Positions 48,086-56,482 of a stretch of DNA of 64,000 nucleotides are shown piece by piece. Below the pieces are notes generated by a model. It made no database searches and was not told where the DNA came from. It worked only from the letters and a program-made list of their open reading frames with translations. The position numbers and the translations under genes are program-made. Positions within the stretch are counted from its first letter, which is position 1, and the number at the start of each line of letters is the position of its first letter. Source of the DNA: Micromonospora sp. WMMA1363 (GTDB lineage Bacteria; Actinomycetota; Actinomycetes; Mycobacteriales; Micromonosporaceae); NCBI RefSeq assembly GCF_030345795.1, contig NZ_JAUALB010000001.1:2413001-2477000 (forward strand), written 5' to 3'.

Positions 48086-49351
48086 ATGATCGACACGACG
48101 GTCACCGGCGGGGCGTGCCCGCGGTGCGGCACCGCCACGGTCTCTCCGCTCCACACCGTGCCATGGTGCCCGGCCTGTGAGTGGAACCTCGAAGCGTACG
48201 ACGCTGAGCGCATCGGCCCGCTCTTCGGCTGGCGGTGGCTGGACCGGCGAGTCCACGACATCGGGTACCGGATGACCCGTCGCCAGTTCGACCGACTGCT
48301 GGGGAGACCGCTGGGCGCCACCGGCGCCGGAGCGGCCACCATCGTCACCGCCGCCGCCTCAGGGCTACTGTTCCTCGGCGTGGTGGCCCTCGCTGTCACC
48401 GGGCTCTGGTTGCTCGTCGCCTTTCCCTTCCCGGGCCCGTCGCTTCTGGTGGCGGTGCCGCTGCTCGCCCTCGCCGTCGGGCTGCGGCCCCGCTTCGGTC
48501 GGCTCGACCCGCACGCTGACGTCCTACGCCGGGACCGGACACCAGAGCTGTTCGCCCTGGTCGACGAGGTGGCACAGGCGGTGGGGGCGCCGGCTCCCGA
48601 CGTGGTTGCCGTCAACGACGAGCTGAACGCGTACGCGGCGACGGTGGGCTTCCGCCGCCGCCGGGTGCTGTGTCTCGGGCTGCCGTACTGGGGATCCCTC
48701 GCACCGCAGGAACGCGTCGCCCTGCTCGGGCACGAGTTCGGCCACTTCGTCAACGGCGACCCGCGGCGGATGCTGCTCACCCAACCGGCGTTCACCACCC
48801 TCGGCTCAGCGGCGGATCTGCTCCGCCCCGCGCCGTCGACCGCACCCGGTTTCATCGAGATGGTCGGAACGGCCCTCGGGTGGATCATCCAGTACCCGCT
48901 GTCCCGCCTGCTGTTCGCGCTGCATGCGGTGCTCGTGTGCGTCGCGCTGCGGGACATTCAACGGGCCGAATACCTGGCCGACGAGATGTCCGCGAAGGCA
49001 GCGGGGACGGCGGCCGCGACAGACCTGCTGGATGCCACACTGCGGGTCGAGTCGATGGCGCTCGCCGTGCGCCGGGAGGCCCGGGCGGGGCACGGGCCCC
49101 AGCGGTGGCAGGCGGCGGTCGCCGAGTCGTGGGCGGCCAACGCCGACCAGCTGCCGCGGTTACGCCAGTTGTCGGCGCGCGAGGAGGCCTCGCTGTTCTC
49201 CTCCCATCCGCCCACCGGTCTGCGCCAGCTGATGCTCGACGGCGCGAAGCGGCACGAACCGGCGGTGGTGCTCACCGAGGACCGGTCGGCCCGCATCGAC
49301 ACGGAGCTGGCCAGGGAGTACGAGGCCGTCCGCCGGACCTTGGCCTGGTGA
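48086..49351 (+). CDS. M48 family metallopeptidase with zinc ribbon
   Basis: This 421-residue protein has an N-terminal zinc ribbon (CPRCGTATVS and CPACEWN, residues about 11 to 36), two membrane segments (about 88 to 140), and a zinc metalloprotease domain with HEFGH at 216 to 220 and the Glu ligand in QRAEYLADEMSA near 295. A further hydrophobic stretch lies between (IIQYPLSRLLFALHAVLVCV). M48 members (HtpX-like) handle membrane-protein quality control. The ATG at 48086 fits. It is divergent from the small gene at 47673 to 47876. Confidence 0.9.
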   Translation: MIDTTVTGGACPRCGTATVSPLHTVPWCPACEWNLEAYDAERIGPLFGWRWLDRRVHDIGYRMTRRQFDRLLGRPLGATGAGAATIVTAAASGLLFLGVVALAVTGLWLLVAFPFPGPSLLVAVPLLALAVGLRPRFGRLDPHADVLRRDRTPELFALVDEVAQAVGAPAPDVVAVNDELNAYAATVGFRRRRVLCLGLPYWGSLAPQERVALLGHEFGHFVNGDPRRMLLTQPAFTTLGSAADLLRPAPSTAPGFIEMVGTALGWIIQYPLSRLLFALHAVLVCVALRDIQRAEYLADEMSAKAAGTAAATDLLDATLRVESMALAVRREARAGHGPQRWQAAVAESWAANADQLPRLRQLSAREEASLFSSHPPTGLRQLMLDGAKRHEPAVVLTEDRSARIDTELAREYEAVRRTLAW

Positions 49352-49427
49352 GCCCGGCTGACGTCGGCGCCTGGACATCCGGTGCCCCGAGGCGCCACCT
49401 GGGCAGGTGGCCGCGAGCCCGGCGCGA

Positions 49428-50294
49428 TCAGCCCACCACCCGCTCCACCGGGATCCACAGCTCGGCGTCGGCGGTCCCGCCGTCGACCGAGATCCGGGTA
49501 CGAGAAATCTCCGGCCCCGGACGGCTGCGATACGGGTTGGACGGAAACCACTGGGTGAACACGTCCCGCCACAGGTACTGGACGGCCTGTGGGAACGGCC
49601 CGGAGGTGGCGAAGACCGCCCAGGTGCCGGCCGGCACGGCCACCCCGTCCAGGTCCTCCGGTGCGTCCGCGCCGGTCACCACGCCGTGCCAGTAGTCCAG
49701 CTCGGTGCCCTCCGCCCGGTCCGCGGCGACGTCGGCGCTGGCGTTGACGATGCCCCGTGGTTCCTGGTCGGACAGTGCCTCCAGCCGACCCGCCGTCGCC
49801 GGGTCGATGCTTCGGACGAACTCGACGATCGCCGGGTTCATCCCCTCGTGCACCAGCGGCACCCGGGCCCGGCGGCCCACCAGCTGGAAGCTGCCCTTCT
49901 CGACGATCCGGTACTCCATGCTGCTACTCCCTTCGACGGTGAGACGGAAGGACATCCGAGGCTGGGCGCGCAGCTTGGCCCCCGTACGCCGGGCCTCGCC
50001 CGGACCCACCCGGTGGACGGCCTGGAACGCCCGGGCGAACGCCTCCGCCGAGCCGTAACCGTGCCGGACCGCGATGTCGAGCAGCGTCCGCTCTCCCGCG
50101 ACCACCTCCGCCGCCGCGACGGTCAGCCGCCGGCGCCGGACGTACTCGGACAGGCCGATCCCGGCGAGCGCGGAGAACAGCCGCCGCAGGTGGTACTCCG
50201 ATGTCGCGACGATTCGCGCCAGCTCGGCCACGTCGACCGGTTGGTCGAGATGCCGCTCGATGTGGTCCATGACCTGGTTGAGCCGTTCCAGCAC
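49428..50294 (-). CDS. AraC-family regulator with GyrI-like effector-binding domain
   Basis: This 288-residue protein has an N-terminal AraC-type double HTH (VLERLNQVMDHIERHLDQPV, TSEYHLRRLFSALAG, RHGYGSAEAFARAFQAVH) and, from about residue 125, a GyrI-like small-molecule domain (MEYRIVEKGSFQLVGRRARV, and PAGTWAVFATSGPFPQAVQYLW). This order is that of the Rob/TipA-like multidrug-responsive group. I chose the GTG at 50294, which follows GAAGGAG; upstream in-frame codons lack similarity. Target genes are unknown. Confidence 0.88.
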   Translation of the reverse strand: MLERLNQVMDHIERHLDQPVDVAELARIVATSEYHLRRLFSALAGIGLSEYVRRRRLTVAAAEVVAGERTLLDIAVRHGYGSAEAFARAFQAVHRVGPGEARRTGAKLRAQPRMSFRLTVEGSSSMEYRIVEKGSFQLVGRRARVPLVHEGMNPAIVEFVRSIDPATAGRLEALSDQEPRGIVNASADVAADRAEGTELDYWHGVVTGADAPEDLDGVAVPAGTWAVFATSGPFPQAVQYLWRDVFTQWFPSNPYRSRPGPEISRTRISVDGGTADAELWIPVERVVG

Positions 50295-50377
50295 CCAGCT
50301 TCTCCTTCCCTCGCCCCACAGCACGCTAGGGCGGGCCCGGCAGCCCCGACCCGACAGACTGTGCCCGATCCGGTCGG

Positions 50378-50884
50378 GTGGTCCGTCACCCTGGCACGCT
50401 CCCGGTGGACTCGCTGCGGGCCGTACCCACGTCGACGCTGGTCGACGGCGGTATCAGGCTCCCCGACACCACCTGCCGGACGTTCCGGCTAGACGGTGCG
50501 CGCTGGGAGACGCCCGGCCCCGACAACGCCGACGCCCTGGGCGAGGGTCTCGTCCGGGCCGGGATCGTGGTCCGTGACCGGCTCGTCGCCGAGGTGCTGC
50601 GGGGCAACCGCCCGGCGGTCTCGGGGCGCACGGTCGAGCGCCGGTTCCGCGCTGCGACTGGACTGGCCCGAGGCGCGGTCCGGCGGATCGAGCGGGCCCG
50701 CGCGGCGGCGGAGTTGCTGGCTGCCGGCGGCCCGGCCGCCGACATCGTTGCCAAGCTCGACTACTTCGACGAGCCGCACCTGGCCCGAGCGCTGCGCTCC
50801 TATGTCGGACACACCGCCAGGCAGCGGCGCGAGGGCGCAGGCGGCGCGATCGGCCTCGACCTGGATCAGCGCTTGATGTCGTAG
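50378..50884 (+). CDS. AraC-type HTH regulator, possibly lacking its N-terminal domain
   Basis: The 168-residue frame carries an AraC C-terminal DNA-binding region: SGRTVERRFRAATGLARGAV and YFDEPHLARALRSYVGHTARQRR. The first 80 residues (VPTSTLVDGGIRLPDTTC, PGPDNADALGEGLVRAG) look like the linker that precedes this HTH in longer members. Typical relatives are about 250 residues, so the N-terminal sensory part may be missing. The GTG at 50378 is only the most upstream option. Its 3' end overlaps the convergent reductase gene by 19 bases. Confidence 0.7.
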   Translation: MVRHPGTLPVDSLRAVPTSTLVDGGIRLPDTTCRTFRLDGARWETPGPDNADALGEGLVRAGIVVRDRLVAEVLRGNRPAVSGRTVERRFRAATGLARGAVRRIERARAAAELLAAGGPAADIVAKLDYFDEPHLARALRSYVGHTARQRREGAGGAIGLDLDQRLMS

Positions 50885-51444
50885 ACCAGCTTCAGGATCC
50901 CGTTCGAGTAGCTGTCCGACTCCCGCAGCGTCAGCATCTGCTTGTCTCGGTCGGCGCGGCCGAACAGGCTCTTCCCGGCACCTAGCAGCACAGGGAAGAC
51001 AAGCAGGTTGTACTGGTCGATCAGACCCGCGTCCGACAGCCGCCGGGCCAGCTCCGCGCTCCCGTGGATGAAGATCGCACCGCCCTCGCCCTTCTTGAGC
51101 GCGGCGACGTCCTGGGTCGAGCGCAGGATCGTCGTCGGTCCCCACCCGTTGACGAGGGTGTCGTCAGACAGCGTGGTCGACACCACATACTTGGGCAGCC
51201 TCTGGTAGCCGGCGTGGTCCTCCGAGCCGGGCCAGACCGGCGCGAACGCCTCGTAGCTGCGGCGGCCGAACATCAGCGCCGTCGTGTCGGTGAGCTCCTC
51301 GCCCTTCAGCGACCAGGCTTCCGGGACGAACTCGAGGTCCTTGACCACCCAACCGCCGCTGCGATGCTCCTCCCCCGGCCCACCGCCAGGCGAGTCGACG
51401 ACGCCGTCGAGCGACATGAAACCGGTGTAGACCAGGTTACGCAT
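50866..51444 (-). CDS. dihydrofolate reductase family protein (RibD C-terminal-like)
   Basis: This 192-residue protein fits the RibD-C/DHFR-like family (YyaP/YwjB): MRNLVYTGFMSLDGVVDSPGG, TALMFGRRSYEAFAPVWPG, KYVVSTTLSD, AIFIHGSAELARRLSDAGLIDQY and FPVLLGAGKSLFG. Members bind NADPH; the natural substrate is unknown in this branch. The ATG at 51444 fits family length. The gene converges with, and overlaps, the AraC-type gene by 19 bases. Confidence 0.9.
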   Translation of the reverse strand: MRNLVYTGFMSLDGVVDSPGGGPGEEHRSGGWVVKDLEFVPEAWSLKGEELTDTTALMFGRRSYEAFAPVWPGSEDHAGYQRLPKYVVSTTLSDDTLVNGWGPTTILRSTQDVAALKKGEGGAIFIHGSAELARRLSDAGLIDQYNLLVFPVLLGAGKSLFGRADRDKQMLTLRESDSYSNGILKLVYDIKR

Positions 51445-51529
51445 TGTGCTGTCTCCTCAGGTTCGGGCAAGCCGCTGGATCCACGCTAGGTCACGGCCGC
51501 GGCGGCCGTCTTGGACGGGAACGACAGTG

Positions 51530-51700
51530 GACCCAGGACCCGTACCGGAGACGGCGTACTCCCCGCGGGCCAACCGGGCCTACCTAGGCCGCCGCGGGAT
51601 CCGGGCGACGATCCCCGAACACCCGGACCAGATCCGCACTCCCGACCGCAGCCGCGGGATCCTGACCGACATGAACTACCACGCCGCTGCGGCGAGTCGC
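51530..51700 (+). pseudogene. IS5-like transposase remnant
   Basis: One plus-strand frame reads YSPRANRAYLGRRGIRATIPEHPDQI. This resembles the SSRANRAYLRRRGIKATIP segment near the end of the DDE region of IS5-type transposases. Sequence either side does not continue the family, and no inverted repeats were identified. It is an ancient fragment within the 460-base gap between the reductase and WYL genes. Three or four GAGACC steps follow at about 51724 to 51747. Nothing else was recognised in this gap. Confidence 0.6.
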
Positions 51701-51906
51701 CGAGTTCCGCATGGTTTTCGATCTTGAGACCGAGACCGAGACCGAGACCGAACGCCCGAGCTGGCGGAGCACCGACGGACGCTGCTGAACGAAGAAGCCG
51801 GCGAAGCCGCCGAGGCATCGCGACCGTGGCGGAGGACCTGCGAACCGGCGATGACCCGGTCACCGCATACCAGGGCGGCAGCCAGGACCTGACCGACGGT
51901 CGAGAT

Positions 51907-52869
51907 TCACGTCGTGGATGTGCCACCCGCCGCGCGGCGGAACCTCGTCGCGAGGCGGTCGAACGCCACCGCGAGCTCGTCTCCGTCGATCACCTCGATG
52001 TCGACGTCGAGCTGTGTCATCCACAGCGCTAGCCGGTCTGGGTCGTCGGACCCCAGCTCGACATGGCACGTGGACTCGTCGACCACCTCGATGTCGACCG
52101 GGATGGGGATCTTCGCGGCGACCTTGGCGGCGGGAGCACGCACGAGTACCCGGGCCCGGTACTTCCAGGCCGCCTTGCTGACGCGTCCGACGACGTACTC
52201 GACGACATTGTCCTCCGGGATCACGCGCGGCTGGAACCGCGCACCCGTCGGTGCGTACGGAACCATGCGGTCGACACGGAAGACCCGCCAGTCGGCACGG
52301 TCGAGATCCCACGCGAGCAGGTACCAGAGCGGCCCCCAGCTCACCAGCCGTTGCGGTTCGGTGTGGCGGACCCCTTCCCTGCCCCCGGGCTTCGTGTATC
52401 CGAACCGTAGCCGTTCGTGGCCGCGGATCGCGGCAGCGACCGCGCCGAGAACCGAAAGATCGAGCGGCGGTTCGGCCCCTGGAACGACGCTCGTCGCCTC
52501 GCGTACCGCCTCGACGCGCCGACGTAGGCGCGAGGGAAGCACTTGCTCCAGCTTCGCGAGCGCGGTGAGCGATGTCTCTTCGACGCCGAGCCTTTGGGTC
52601 GCGACCGCGCCCAGTCCGACCGCGACGGCGACGGCCTCGTCGTCATCGAGCAGCAGTGGGGGCATCGCCGTCCCGGCGGCCAGCCGGTACCCGCCCGCGA
52701 CGCCGGGGCGCGCGTCCACGGGATAGCCGAGCGACCGCAGCTTGCCGATGTCGGCGCGCACGGTCCTCGTGCTCACATCGAGCCGGCCGGCGAGCTCGGC
52801 GCTCGTCCAGTCGCGCTTGAGCTGCAGCAACGACAGCAGTTCGAGCAGGCGGGCCGAGGTCTCCAACAT
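51907..52869 (-). CDS. WYL domain-containing HTH transcriptional regulator
   Basis: This 320-residue protein has an N-terminal HTH_11-type winged helix (LETSARLLELLSLLQLKRDW, STRTVRADIGKLRSLGYPV), a WYL domain (TEPQRLVSWGPLWYLLAWDLDR and FRVDRM) and a C-terminal WCX-like extension. WYL domains sense nucleic acids or small ligands. The ATG at 52869 has GGAG five bases upstream; an ATG three codons earlier is possible. It is divergent from the epoxide hydrolase gene with 62 bases between starts and is its likely regulator. Confidence 0.92.
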   Translation of the reverse strand: MLETSARLLELLSLLQLKRDWTSAELAGRLDVSTRTVRADIGKLRSLGYPVDARPGVAGGYRLAAGTAMPPLLLDDDEAVAVAVGLGAVATQRLGVEETSLTALAKLEQVLPSRLRRRVEAVREATSVVPGAEPPLDLSVLGAVAAAIRGHERLRFGYTKPGGREGVRHTEPQRLVSWGPLWYLLAWDLDRADWRVFRVDRMVPYAPTGARFQPRVIPEDNVVEYVVGRVSKAAWKYRARVLVRAPAAKVAAKIPIPVDIEVVDESTCHVELGSDDPDRLALWMTQLDVDIEVIDGDELAVAFDRLATRFRRAAGGTSTT

Positions 52870-52931
52870 GTTCTCCATTCTCCCGCAATCGCGGAAGCTA
52901 ACCTGCCGCATTGCCTGGGATCGTCGGTGTC

Positions 52932-54074
52932 ATGAACGAGAACAACGCACTCACACCGTTCCGCATCGACATCCCGCAGGCCGACATCGACGACCTGCGT
53001 AACCGGCTGGCGCACACGCGCTGGCCGATCCCCGTGCCGGGCCGAGACGATCGCACCGACTTCAGCCGCGGCATCCCGCTGGTGTACCTCAAGGAGCTCG
53101 CCGAGTACTGGCGCGACCGGTTCGACTGGCGCACGCAGGAGGAGAAGCTCAACGAGTACGAACAGTTCACGACGGTCGTCGACGGCCAGACGTTCCACGT
53201 CGTCCACGCGCGATCGACGAACCCGGAGGCCACCCCGCTGATCCTGAACCACGGCTGGCCGGGCTCGTTCGTCGAGTACCAGCGACTCGTCCCGCTGCTG
53301 ACCGACGAGTTCCACGCGGTCATCCCGTCGCTGCCCGGCTTCGGGTTCTCCACCCCGCTGTCAGGGACCGGCTGGGAGCTGGCGCGGACGACGGAGGCCT
53401 ACGCCGAGATCATGACGCGTCTCGGCTACGAGAGGTTCGCGGCCCACGGCACCGACATCGGTGCGGGCACCGCCGGCCGCCTCGCGGCGGTCTACCCGGA
53501 GCGCGTCATCGGCACGCATTTCGGCATCGACCCCCACCTGCTCGGGTTGGTCGGCGACAAGTTCCCCTACCCCGACGGTCTGTCCGATGACGAGATCGCC
53601 CAGATCGAGGCAGTGCGCACCGAGGATGCGGCCGACCGCGGGTATCTCGTGATGCAGAACCACCGTCCCGACACGATCGGCGCGGCGCTCACCGACTCGC
53701 CGGTCGGTCAGCTCGCGTGGATCGCCGAGAAGTTCAAGACCAGGACCAGCGGCGCCTACCGGACGCCGGACGAGTCGGTCGACCGCGACCAGCTCCTCAC
53801 GAACATCAGCCTGTACTGGTTCACCCGCAGCGGCGCGTCGAGCGCGCAGTTCTACTACGAGTCCGAGCACTCCGGACTCGACTTGGTCATGGCCTCCGGC
53901 GTGCCGTCCGGATGGGCCGTGTTCGACACCCACCCGCTCGTGCGCCGCGCGATGGACCCGTGGAAGGCGATCGGCCACTGGAGCGAGTTCGCCGAGGGCG
54001 GTCACTTCCCCGCGATGGAGGAGACGGAGCTCCTCGCGGACGACATCCACACCTTCTTCCGCGGCCGTTCCTGA
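52932..54074 (+). CDS. epoxide hydrolase family protein
   Basis: This 380-residue alpha/beta hydrolase has the EHN N-terminal domain (FRIDIPQADIDDLRNRLAHTRW). It then shows the oxyanion motif HGWPGS at about 107, the nucleophile Asp175 in HGTDIGAGTAG, cap-domain helices, and the catalytic His358 in EGGHFPAMEE. It should open epoxides to diols in the cytoplasm; the substrate is unknown. The ATG at 52932 is chosen over an upstream in-frame codon. The divergent WYL regulator probably controls it. Confidence 0.92.
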   Translation: MNENNALTPFRIDIPQADIDDLRNRLAHTRWPIPVPGRDDRTDFSRGIPLVYLKELAEYWRDRFDWRTQEEKLNEYEQFTTVVDGQTFHVVHARSTNPEATPLILNHGWPGSFVEYQRLVPLLTDEFHAVIPSLPGFGFSTPLSGTGWELARTTEAYAEIMTRLGYERFAAHGTDIGAGTAGRLAAVYPERVIGTHFGIDPHLLGLVGDKFPYPDGLSDDEIAQIEAVRTEDAADRGYLVMQNHRPDTIGAALTDSPVGQLAWIAEKFKTRTSGAYRTPDESVDRDQLLTNISLYWFTRSGASSAQFYYESEHSGLDLVMASGVPSGWAVFDTHPLVRRAMDPWKAIGHWSEFAEGGHFPAMEETELLADDIHTFFRGRS

Positions 54075-54086
54075 CCCCGCGTCAGG

Positions 54087-54386
54087 GCCCTGGTCGACGA
54101 CTCCATGACACGCGAGGAAATCACCGCGGCCTGCACCGCCCAGCCCACGCCGTACGGCCGAGAGGTCATCGTCGCCGCCCGGCAGACAGGCCGCCGGGTC
54201 GCCATCGTCTCGAACAACCCGACCGAGTCCGTCCACGCCTACCTGACCGCCCGCCGGCTGACCAGCTACGTACACCCGCTCGTCGGCCGGCCCGAGGCGG
54301 CGCCAGAGCGGATGAAGCCGGGCCCAGTGCTGGCACGCTGCGGGGCGGCAAGCCCGGCCCGGCCGTCTACGGCACCAGGGAGGTAA
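54087..54386 (+). pseudogene. HAD-family hydrolase remnant
   Basis: The frame from MTREEITAACTAQPTPYGRE carries the central HAD segment AARQTGRRVAIVSNNPTESVHAYLTARRL and VGRPEAAPERMKP, the motif II Ser and the motif III Lys region. The N-terminal DxD nucleophile motif and the C-terminal motif IV are absent. After RMKP the family pattern continues only in another frame (GGKPGPAVYGTRE) and stops. This is a gene broken at both ends, just outside the mobile element. Confidence 0.65.
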
Positions 54387-54461
54387 GCCGCCGACGGCCG
54401 CCGGGACACCACCCCAGCAACCAGAGGGACCAAGGACGACCATCGACGCCCGGACATTGAG

Positions 54462-54495
54462 CCAGCTCAGAGCCTTGATCGTGGCTCTGAGCTGG
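54462..54495. repeat. 13-bp perfect inverted repeat near the element's left edge
   Basis: CCAGCTCAGAGCC (54462 to 54474) is inverted at 54483 to 54495 around TTGATCGT. It may be a terminator, an operator or part of an end structure; nothing decides between these. Confidence 0.75.
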
Positions 54496-54536
54496 TGGGC
54501 GACGGACGAGTCGACCTGTACGCCGGATTTTGAACC

Positions 54537-54890
54537 TCATACATGCCTTGAGCAGGGGCTTTGGTCTCCGGATAGCCGCTCAGGGCGTCTGAACTCTCCG
54601 ACTGGACGCTGGCGCCCCCTCGACGGGAGGGCAGGCCAGGACGGGTCGCCAGTCAGGCGCCGCACTCGCATCACAGCACTCTGATCACCGTTGGTGGCAG
54701 CCCCGACCAGCCTTTCAAGCTCGACGAACCGAACGTAGGCATCGCGCAACAGCTTCGCCTTGAAGGGTGGGTTGGGAAAGTCAGCGCTTGCTCCGAATGC
54801 TCCATCTGTGTACAGCTGCCACCAGCAGCTCTTACGAACACCCTCAGAGACGTAGGAGATCGCAGCCCGCCTGCAAGAGAATTCGGGCAT
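54537..54890 (-). CDS. hypothetical protein (117 aa), lower GC
   Basis: This frame (MPEFSCRRAAISYVSEGVRK) has a plausible protein-like make-up, with CWWQLYTDGAFG and LLRDAYVRFVELERLVGAATNGD. Its codons use more A/T at third position than the core genes, as expected for imported DNA. No ribosome-binding site is obvious and no family was recognised. It may be the decayed edge of the element. Confidence 0.4.
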   Translation of the reverse strand: MPEFSCRRAAISYVSEGVRKSCWWQLYTDGAFGASADFPNPPFKAKLLRDAYVRFVELERLVGAATNGDQSAVMRVRRLTGDPSWPALPSRGRQRPVGEFRRPERLSGDQSPCSRHV

Positions 54891-55006
54891 GATGTCGTGG
54901 CATTGCCGGCAGAGGGGACCAAGTTCTCAGGTTCATTCGAGCCGCCGAGCGCCCGGTCATGCAGATGCGCTCTCGTCGATGGCGTCGAGAGCTTCCGTCC
55001 AGGTGG

Positions 55007-55547
55007 TCAACGGGTGACGGGGTGTCCGATCACCCACAGCCGCACCAAGCCCGACGTGATGCCACCCGCCAGCGACCGCACCAGCGACCACAGGACCGAA
55101 CCCTTACCGGAACGGGTGGCCCCACCGGTCAACACATGGGTGGCGAGCAGGTGCAGCGGCCAGGTCCCCAGGTCCTCCCGCCGCGCCAACGGCAACGCCG
55201 TGAAGTCGGGGACGGCCGGGGTGTCGAACGGCGGCACCACCGGCCGCAGCGCGTCGGTGCGGACGAGGACCAGGTACACCAACGTGGGCCGGTCCCGGAA
55301 CCGCAGCCGGCGCACCACCGCCACCAGGACGCCTCATCGCGCCACCGCCACACCGCCGACACCCGCACCAGCGGCACCACCAGGCCCGGCCAACCGTGCT
55401 CGACGTAGAGGACGACGGCAGCCACGACCAGGCCCACGGCGACCGGGTGACGCAGGCACCACCAGCAGAACCGGGCGGCCCAGCGCAGCACCAGGCCGAG
55501 CACCACCGCCCACATCGGCAGGTCGAAGGTGAAGCTACGCCAGATCT
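55007..55547 (-). pseudogene. traB: TraB/FtsK-like DNA translocase remnant
   Basis: The first part (about 55547 to 55330) encodes a membrane region (MWAVVLGLVLRWAARFCWWC, HPVAVGLVVAAVVLYVEHGWPG). After a frameshift, the second part (55324 to 55007) reads RPTLVYLVLVRTDALRPVVP and the P-loop TGGATRSGKGSVLWSLVR, then RLWVIGHPVTR and stop, where an intact protein would continue VIDPKGG and the motor domain. An in-frame stop also lies just upstream. TraB moves double-stranded DNA between mycelial cells; this copy cannot work. Confidence 0.8.
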
Positions 55548-55627
55548 AGATGGCGTCGCCGCCATGGCCGCGAATTGGGAAGGCCGCGGCGCCATCAGCC
55601 CATCGGCAGTTTTGGTGGCGTTCTGCT

Positions 55628-55661
55628 GCGCCCGCCCTGGAGTTTGTACCGGGGCGGGCGC
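55628..55661 (-). terminator. hairpin after the 65-aa gene
   Basis: GCGCCCGCCC (55628 to 55637) pairs perfectly with 55652 to 55661 around a 14-base loop. It lies 20 bases past the stop at 55681, so it probably ends the minus-strand transcript of the element. Confidence 0.6.
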
Positions 55662-55680
55662 CGTCGTCAGTGGCTTCGCA

Positions 55681-55878
55681 TCAGGCGGCTTTTTGCCTCT
55701 CGGAAGGCCGGGCTTCACGAATGCCGATCGGCAGGTCCGGGCGCAGCAGTATGGCGAGCCGGATCCGCTGCTCAGGTGTCAGTGGAGGCCAGTCGGCAAC
55801 CAGACGGCGGGCGTATTCGCGCCCGGGAGACGCGAGGGACTCGGCAGTAGATACAAGACGCTTCTTAGGCGTCGTCAT
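55681..55878 (-). CDS. small element-encoded protein (65 aa)
   Basis: This 65-residue protein (MTTPKKRLVSTAESLASPGR) contains ADWPPLTPEQRIRLAILLRPDLP, a helical pattern common in tiny proteins of actinomycete integrative elements. Its ATG lies inside the end of the preceding 58-residue gene, overlapping by 14 bases, with GAGGAC upstream. Function is unknown. Confidence 0.65.
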   Translation of the reverse strand: MTTPKKRLVSTAESLASPGREYARRLVADWPPLTPEQRIRLAILLRPDLPIGIREARPSERQKAA

Positions 55879-56041
55879 GGGCGGGGTCCTCCCTCGGGGT
55901 GGCGTCGAGGTAGATGCGGTGCCAGGTAGATGGGGGCCGGTCGGGGTAGTGCCGGCTGACCTGCTGGATATGCAGCACTTGGGCGATGGCGGGGAGTGCT
56001 GCGGCTGTTTCAGCGGGTGTGCCGTGCAGCCTGATTCGCAT
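55865..56041 (-). CDS. small element-encoded protein (58 aa)
   Basis: The minus strand from ATG at 56041 reads MRIRLHGTPAETAAALPAIA, then VLHIQQVSRHYPDRPPS and RIYLDATPRED, ending TAA at 55865. The MRIRLxGTP, V-L-V-S-x-Y-P-D-R layout recurs in short proteins of actinomycete integrative elements, function unknown. It overlaps the next gene by 14 bases, supporting real translation. Confidence 0.65.
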   Translation of the reverse strand: MRIRLHGTPAETAAALPAIAQVLHIQQVSRHYPDRPPSTWHRIYLDATPREDPAHDDA

Positions 56042-56110
56042 CGTGGGAGCCTTCCGGTCGTGGGCGGTTTTTCGGCGGTGGGTTCGCAGGGTGTTGCGGG
56101 AGGAACGCGT

Positions 56111-56203
56111 AGAACGGCCCGCTGAGAGCGACGTAGACGCAAGATCCCGGGTGGGTCGGGTAAAGGCGTCAATGTCTCTGTGTGGCTCTCAGCGGGCTGT
56201 TCT
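56111..56203. repeat. 19-bp imperfect inverted repeat pair
   Basis: AGAACGGCCCGCTGAGAGC (56111 to 56129) is matched in inverse at 56185 to 56203 with one mismatch, 55 bases apart. It lies between the small genes and the iteron-like array and may be part of the same regulatory or origin region. Confidence 0.75.
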
Positions 56204-56252
56204 CTGCGGGTCGGTGGCGGTTGTTTGCGCTCGTTGTGGGAGGGGCTGAACC

Positions 56253-56469
56253 ATCTCCGCATCTCCGCATCTCCGCAAACAGGGCTGTGAGCTGCGGAAA
56301 CAGGTGCGGAGATTGACGGTCGGTGGTGGTGGCCATCTCCGCAAACTCTGGTGATCTCCGCATGATCGTGCGGAGATGCGGAGATGGGTTTGGTTCTATG
56401 GGTTGGATCTCCGCAGGGTGTTTGGGCTGGTGGGCCGGGTTTTGTGCGGAGATGCGGAGATGCGGAGAT
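56253..56469. repeat. iteron-like array: 12 copies of ATCTCCGC in both orientations
   Basis: Direct copies of ATCTCCGC start at 56253, 56261, 56269, 56335, 56354 and 56407. Inverted copies (GCGGAGAT) start at 56306, 56370, 56378, 56446, 56454 and 56462. Three head-to-tail copies sit at the left edge and three inverted copies at the right edge. The pair at 56354 and 56370 forms a 9-bp hairpin. The array lies 13 bases beyond the helicase stop. An origin of replication for the element, or a dense repressor site, fits best. Confidence 0.9.
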
Positions 56470-56482
56470 GGTTCAGCGGGTT

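Noticed and set aside
54390..54560. tRNA gene as attachment site at the element's left edge
   Set aside because: No T-loop GGTTCGA-type segment or cloverleaf was found here or elsewhere in the window.
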